Part shown: positions 6,636-10,644 of the stretch, piece by piece
Position numbering within the stretch: the first letter of the stretch is position 1
Layout of the letters: each line of letters begins with the position of its first letter
NCBI GenBank assembly: GCA_029339195.1
Contig: JAPTJF010000834.1
Location: forward strand, 1-10,644
Source of the DNA: Micractinium sp. NFX-FRZ
Taxonomy: Eukaryota > Chlorophyta > Trebouxiophyceae > Chlorellales > Chlorellaceae
Direction: 5' to 3'
Length of the DNA stretch: 10,644 nucleotides
Translations under genes and position numbers: made by a program
The notes under the pieces: generated by a model
The model's input: only the letters and a program-made list of their open reading frames with translations
Database searches by the model: none
Told to the model about the DNA's origin: nothing

Positions 6636-9600
6636 TCAGGCGGCACACCAGCCGCAGCCCCGGCCACCGACGTCCCATCTCCGGAACCCGAACTCGACAA
6701 CCTATTCCCAGAAGCCACCCTGGTGCGGCCCACGCCAGGCGCAGCAGACGACCTTGCTGGCCCCGCAGCTGCGCCGGCCGTGCCGGCTAATGTTCCCGCC
6801 CCGGCACCCGATGGAGCGGCGGCCGGCAGCCCCACATCTGCTGCCCCGCCGCTGAGCCCGCTGCCCATGGGCACCCGGGGCCTTGCAGTTGGCTGTCAGC
6901 AGCCATCCCACGAATTGGTGCCAGACGATGCGGCATGTGACATCAGCTGCCAAGCTCAGCTGGCAGGAAGTGAGGCAGGCACCAGGGCTGCGCCCATCAC
7001 ATACCCAGGTGCCGAGTGACGCTGGCTGGGAGGGCGGCATGGGGGCATGCGGTGCCCGCAGCTGAGCGCATTGTGGGGGTTCGATGTCTCGTTGCAGGCG
7101 CAAAGTGGGCACCTTGCTTGACTTGCCTGCATGTCGGCTTGCATGGGCCCAGCTGCCTGTCAGGCCATTGTTTCAGACTGCTTTTCCCTGCCAGACCGCC
7201 CTACCCTCACATGACATCTCCGCCTCCCTGCGTGCCGCTCCCTGCAGGCGCCTCGGGCCTCTGCTGCCGCTGCAAGTTCCTGCCGCCGACCACCACCACC
7301 CCCTTCCCTGGCCGCCTGCCGCCTGGGCCTGCTGCCGCGCAGCCACCGTCGGGGGGTGGCAGCCCCGCCGGCCCGGCACCACCCACCCCGGCGGAACTGA
7401 GCGGCACAGCGGCAGGGTGCCGCAGGGACAGCCATTTTGTGGTGACAGATGAAGGCGATTGCAAACTGGACTGCGACTCCCGAAGGCTTATGAAGGGGCC
7501 TGATACGCTGGTCAGCTGGAAGGCCTACGCAGGTAGGGTGCCTTGTGAGGGTCTGCCAGCTGTGGGGGTCAGTGGTGACTGGCTGGCAAGCAGGCCGGGC
7601 TGGTGTGTGTGTGAGTGTCATGCCGATTGTGCATGCTGGGGGCATGCCGGTCTGCCGCCCATCAATCCCTTTGCACTTGGCATCAATTCTCGGGTGCTGC
7701 CTGAACCACCCCAGCCTGCCTGGACCACCCCCGTGGCCACTGCCTCACTAATGCTGCCTACCTGTGCTGCAGGCAACAACAGCGCAGTGTGCTGCTTCTG
7801 CAAGTTCACTGCATCAGCCCCGGCCCCCGGTGAGCCCTCTCACTTCACCCACCCCTTGCCTTGCCATTGGCACTGCCTGCCTGCGCCGACCTGGCAATTG
7901 CTCGCACGTGGCTGCACACAGCTGGCAGTTGTTGCTCGCATGTGGCTGAACGCAGCCGTCAACCTGCATGCTGCCTACCTGCTGTCCCAGGGTTAGGCGC
8001 CTGAGATCGCCCTGCATTGCTTTTCTAACGCCCAGGTCGTGTGTACTGTATGTATGCAGCTCCGGCCACAGGAGTCATCCCACTGGTGCAGGCCACGCCG
8101 TCACCGGCCAGCGCAGTGGTGGGTGCCCTCTTGCTTCTGCTGTGCTGTGCATTACGGCAGGAAATGCAGCTGATAGGCCGTGCGGCTAGGATAGCACACT
8201 GGCAGCAGAGGCAGAGTCGTGCGTGCAAGCGATGCTGCCCCGCCCGCCTGCCTCACCCATGCCTCCACATGCCACCACCCGACCCCTTCCTGCCCATCCC
8301 TGGCTGCTTGCAGCTCAAAGCAGTGCTCAAGCTAGCAGGCGCGGCCTTCCCTTTGCCCACTGCTGACGTGGACAAGGTACTGGCGGTACTGCAGAATGTG
8401 ACTGCACTGGGCTGGACGTACCGCACCCAGCAGGTAGGGACAGCAGGAGCGGGGCCTGCTTCTTTTTGGGTGCCCGTTGCCAATTGCGTGCATGCAGTCG
8501 GTCCAAGTCACTTCAGATGCCCTCGAGCAGCACCTAAGGCAGCACTCCTCTGCGTCCTCCCATCCCGCTGCAGCCTTCTACCCCCGATGGCGTGCCTCTG
8601 ATGCCTGGCAACGGCCCAGAGGACAGCTCCCAGGGTAGGGCGGGGTGGTGGTGCTGCTGCTGCTGCTGGCGCCACCTGGAGCAGCAGAGCAGCCCTCTGT
8701 AACCGCCTGAGCTACGTATGTATGCCTTCACGAAGTGCATGTCCGGTGGTGCACACCTCGAACCCTAATGCCTGCTGAATGCACACACGTGCCAATGCCT
8801 GCTTCCCCCGTGCAGGGGACCTGCTTGGGCGCCGGCGCCTGCAGCAGTACGTTGCACCACCGGGACCACAGCAGGTACAGCAGGCACAGCAGGCGCTCCA
8901 GTGGTGGGTGGACACTAACCCGGCGGTGCTGCCGTCCCTCAACTCTGACGGCGCTTGGCTCTTTGGTGAGGGGAGGGGAGAAGCCAGGGGGGCGGGGCAC
9001 ATGCATGCATGTAGGGAAGGGGGCACAGGCATGCATGGAGCCCAGGGTATGAGGGGACACGGGGGCTGCCGCCCTGCTTGCAGACGGGATGTGGCAGGGG
9101 AGCAGGGCATGGGCATGCATGCGTGTAGGCAAATGCAGGCAGGCGTGCAAGGGGTATGGAGGCAGGCGTGCAACGGGATAGATGGGTCGCAGCCCTGTTT
9201 GAAGGAGGGGAGTGGGTGTAGGTGCTGCAGCAGCAGGACATTCAAAATGCCTGCCTGCACCAGGTGCCAGCCTGGCAGGGAGGCCTCGCTGGCAGGCAGG
9301 CACAGCGGGGGCTTCTGGTGCGCTGGCATACGCCCCATCTAGGCCTTCCTACCACCACAGTCCCCTCCTTCCAGCACAACCCTGCCTGCTTTTCATCTTG
9401 TGTGCAGCTGATGCCCCTGTGCCTCTGGCCCAATCCCCCACAGCAGCAGCAGCTCTCACAGCCACCTCCGACAGCGGGCAGCTCACGCAGCATCTCAACG
9501 CAGCGGGGGTGGCAGCCAGTGCGGCAATCGTGCTGTATGCAGGCACAGGCAGCCCCACGTTCAGTGCCCCCGCTGCCTCTGACGCCAATCCAGCGGCCCC

Positions 9601-10077
9601 TGGCAGCGCCCCCACCGCAGCCAGCGCGGAGAGTGGCAGCGCTGCTGTCTCTGGTTCCAGCAGCAGCAAGGGGATGGTCATTGGCGTTGCGGCGGGTGTG
9701 GCGGTGGTGCTGGTTGTTGCAGCAGGTGAGTGGGCAGGGAAGGCTCAGCCAGTGTTTGGCTGGCTGGCCTGGGGTGTTTGTCTGGGCCTCCTGCAAGTGA
9801 TGCGTGTGCGCGCGGGTGTCCCCTGCTGCCTTGCCTGCCTGTGTTCCATCCCACGCCACACACGCCATGCACCCGCTGCCCGCTCAGACCGCTCCTGGTG
9901 CCTCCTCCCCTCCCTGCAGGAGTGGTGTTTGCCCTCTCACGCCGGCGCAAGCGGATGGCGGAGTATCAAGCAATGCGCCTCTCCCAGCGGTGGCAGGCAG
10001 AGCGCTCCTTCAATGCTGCACTCCACGGTGGCGACATGCCATCGCGGCACGCTGGGCGACCACAGCAGCGGTGGTGA
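6537..10077 (+). CDS. Gene B: Cys-module type I membrane protein, paralogue of gene A (complete, spliced)
   Basis: Exons: 6537-7008, 7248-7532, 7773-7829, 8060-8118, 8314-8433, 8574-8634, 8816-8965, 9408-9725, 9920-10077. All introns are GT-AG, phases agree, and the total is 560 codons ending in TGA. In order: signal peptide (1-33), Ala/Pro-rich linker, Cys module 1 (120-166), linker, module 2 (215-262), membrane-proximal domain (about 292-453), Ser/Ala stalk, TM helix (490-513), RRRK stop-transfer, and a 46-residue tail. Sequons occur at N254 and N319. ATG 6537 is chosen because it places the hydrophobic core near the N-terminus and has A at -3. ATG 6522 and ATG 6444 are in frame and would add 5 or 31 residues. 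Compared with gene A it has no SPPPP arrays and no nested module. The function is unknown; a surface or wall-contact protein is inferred. Confidence 0.83.
6894..7273 (+). other. Gene B Cys module 1
   Basis: The pattern is C-x13-C-x3-C-x24-CC-x-C-x-F with an ITYPG motif. Intron 7009-7247 splits the Gly codon (phase 1), as in the gene A modules. Reading through the donor meets TGA at 7017, which supports splicing. Confidence 0.88.
7418..7801 (+). other. Gene B Cys module 2
   Basis: The pattern is C-x13-C-x3-C-x25-CC-x-C-x-F with a KAYAG motif and no PPG. Intron 7533-7772 (240 bp, phase 1) sits at the usual place. It is the most acidic/basic copy and has lost the Pro-Pro-Gly turn. Confidence 0.88.
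8119..8313 (+). other. Gene B intron 4, stop-free and a multiple of three
   Basis: 195 bp, phase 0, donor GTG|GTGGGT, acceptor CTTGCAG. It has no in-frame stop, so retention would insert 65 residues including a V-V-G-A-L-L-L-L-L-C-C-A-L hydrophobic run. The gene A intron at the same position has an in-frame TAG, and splicing is assumed here by analogy. Confidence 0.7.
8314..9562 (+). other. Gene B membrane-proximal domain (unrecognised family)
   Basis: Residues about 292-453, over exons 5-8. Landmarks: an N-V-T sequon (319), WTYR-x-QQP-x-TPDGVP-x-MP (325-342), GDLLGRRRLQQ, a Gln-rich helix-like segment, WWVDTN (381-386), NSDGAWLFADAP, a G-Q-L-T-Q-H-L-N-A-A-G segment and LYAGTGSPTF. The same order is found in gene A, where a Cys module interrupts it after RRLQQ. 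Gene B has an extra intron (8434-8573) between QQ and P of the first motif. Gene A instead has an extra intron (4222-4507) after QAAG. Confidence 0.7.
9138..9184 (+). repeat. Short tandem repeat in gene B intron 7 (period about 23)
   Basis: Two near copies starting GGCAGGCGTGCAA lie in intron 8966-9407, which is also rich in GCATGCATG (8999-9130). The 442-bp intron shows no other gene-like content. Confidence 0.7.
9671..9936 (+). other. Gene B transmembrane helix and stop-transfer
   Basis: About 24 residues rich in Val/Ala/Gly (490-513) follow an S-S-S-S-K segment and precede S-R-R-R-K-R. Phase-1 intron 9726-9919 interrupts the helix at the same place as in gene A. Confidence 0.88.
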
Positions 10078-10131
10078 CTCGATGCTTTTCAAACGGTGCA
10101 TCCCATTTCATTATCAGAGCGTCGCAAACCT

Positions 10132-10136
10132 TGTAA
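10132..10136 (+). terminator. TGTAA polyadenylation signal, gene B
   Basis: TGTAA occurs 55 bases after the gene B stop, in a short 3' UTR, and cleavage is expected within about 20 bases. It matches the green-algal consensus and supports the lineage call. Confidence 0.65.
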
Positions 10137-10356
10137 CACTGTGAAATGCAGGTGCCGGCTCAGGATGGCTGGTGCTATGGTGTGACACAGGACCAGCAGG
10201 CGCACAGTGCGCGCACTGCACAGCGGCAGCTGCACCACACCGTGCACGCAAGAGGCGCAGTAGCCCACCCACATGCTTCTGTTCCGACTCAACAAGGCCA
10301 GGGAGGGCATGCACCCCAACATGCTGACCACGCGAGCGTCAACTCTTTTACAATGA

Positions 10357-10398
10357 TGACGTGGTGTTGACGTGGTGCTGACGATGCTGACGTGCAGC
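10357..10398 (+). repeat. Tandem TGACG-containing repeats, about 11 bp apart
   Basis: TGACG starts at 10357, 10368, 10379 and 10388 (spacings 11, 11, 9). The unit is roughly TGACGTGGTGY. An inverted copy (CGTCA) lies at 10337-10341. TGACG is the core of bZIP (TGA/as-1-type) sites in plants, so a regulatory role is possible but unproven. Confidence 0.7.
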
Positions 10399-10540
10399 TT
10401 GCTGGCGTGCTGGTAATCGTGGGGCGAGGTGCTGTCCAACATGCACATGGGTGGTGGCGCAGGTTGTGTGGTGGGAAGCAGCACTGGTTGATAATATTTA
10501 CGTGATAAGGGGTCGTCATGCGGGGATGGGGCGTGTCACA

Positions 10541-10562
10541 GGGGGGGGGGGGGGGGGGGGGG
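10541..10562 (+). repeat. Homopolymer run of 22 G
   Basis: An uninterrupted G run flanked by more G-rich sequence. It could form a G-quadruplex, and its exact length is unreliable with most sequencing methods. Confidence 0.9.
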
Positions 10563-10644
10563 AAAGGGGTGGCGGCAGTGGGCCTTGCCTAGGTTGAGAA
10601 AGGGGCGCATGTGGGGGTAAACGAAGGGGGAGAGGGCGCCAGAG

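Larger units (their letters stand above)
10078..10644. other. Intergenic region downstream of gene B
   Basis: After the short 3' UTR of gene B I see no supportable gene. It contains an 11-bp-period TGACG array, an AT-rich patch near 10490-10507 and a long G run. A minus-strand TGTAA (TTACA at 10348-10352) could mark the end of a convergent gene beyond the right edge, but nothing coding is visible to support that. Confidence 0.5.

Noticed and set aside
1..10077. Pherophorin or FAS1 domains, expected for algal Hyp-rich glycoproteins
   Set aside because: I could not see the cysteine pattern of pherophorin domains or the FAS1 sequence boxes in either protein.
10089..10484. Minus-strand 131-codon frame downstream of gene B
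   Set aside because: It overlaps the gene B 3' UTR and the TGACG repeat, has no recognisable domain and no splice or start context.

Overview
The window looks like nuclear DNA of a green alga (Chlorophyta), probably a Chlorella-like trebouxiophyte; the lineage is inferred, not proven. The reasons are very high GC, many spliceosomal introns of roughly 140-450 bp with GTGAG/GTGCG donors and TGCAG acceptors, TGCATG- and GCCTGCC-rich introns, extensin-like SPPPP-coding exons, and TGTAA polyadenylation signals (the green-algal form) after both genes. There are no bacterial features, rRNA, tRNA, CRISPR or transposon genes.

The window holds two genes in tandem, both on the + strand, which I reconstructed exon by exon. 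Gene A (1-5864) lacks its 5' end and has 13 visible exons (812 codons including the stop). Gene B (about 6537-10077) is complete, with 9 exons and about 559 residues. They are paralogues with the same plan: (signal peptide) - repeated six-cysteine modules joined by Pro-rich or Pro/Ala linkers - a conserved membrane-proximal domain - one transmembrane helix interrupted by a phase-1 intron - Arg-rich stop-transfer - cytosolic tail. The module has fixed spacing, C-x13-C-x3-C-x(23-28)-CC-x-C, in all six copies (four in A, two in B). I do not recognise the module or the membrane-proximal domain as a named family.

Layout: 1-2212, gene A Cys modules 1-3 with long hydroxyproline-rich (SPPPP) linkers; 2352-4672, its membrane-proximal domain, with a fourth Cys module nested inside it; 4508-5864, TM helix and a long basic Ser/Ala tail; 5865-6536, 3' UTR of A, spacer with microsatellites, and promoter/5' UTR of B; 6537-7829, gene B signal peptide and two modules; 8060-9725, its membrane-proximal domain and TM; 9920-10077, its short tail; 10078-10644, 3' UTR, a tandem TGACG array and a 22-G run.

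The architecture suggests type I plasma-membrane proteins whose ectodomains reach into the cell wall, as wall-membrane linkers, adhesins or wall sensors. No kinase or enzymatic domain is visible, so this function is inference from layout only. The most interesting points are the apparently undescribed CCxC module, its insertion into the membrane-proximal domain of gene A, the almost uniformly phase-1 introns, a Pro-coding but frame-shifted stretch inside gene A intron 3, and two stop-free, multiple-of-three introns in gene B.
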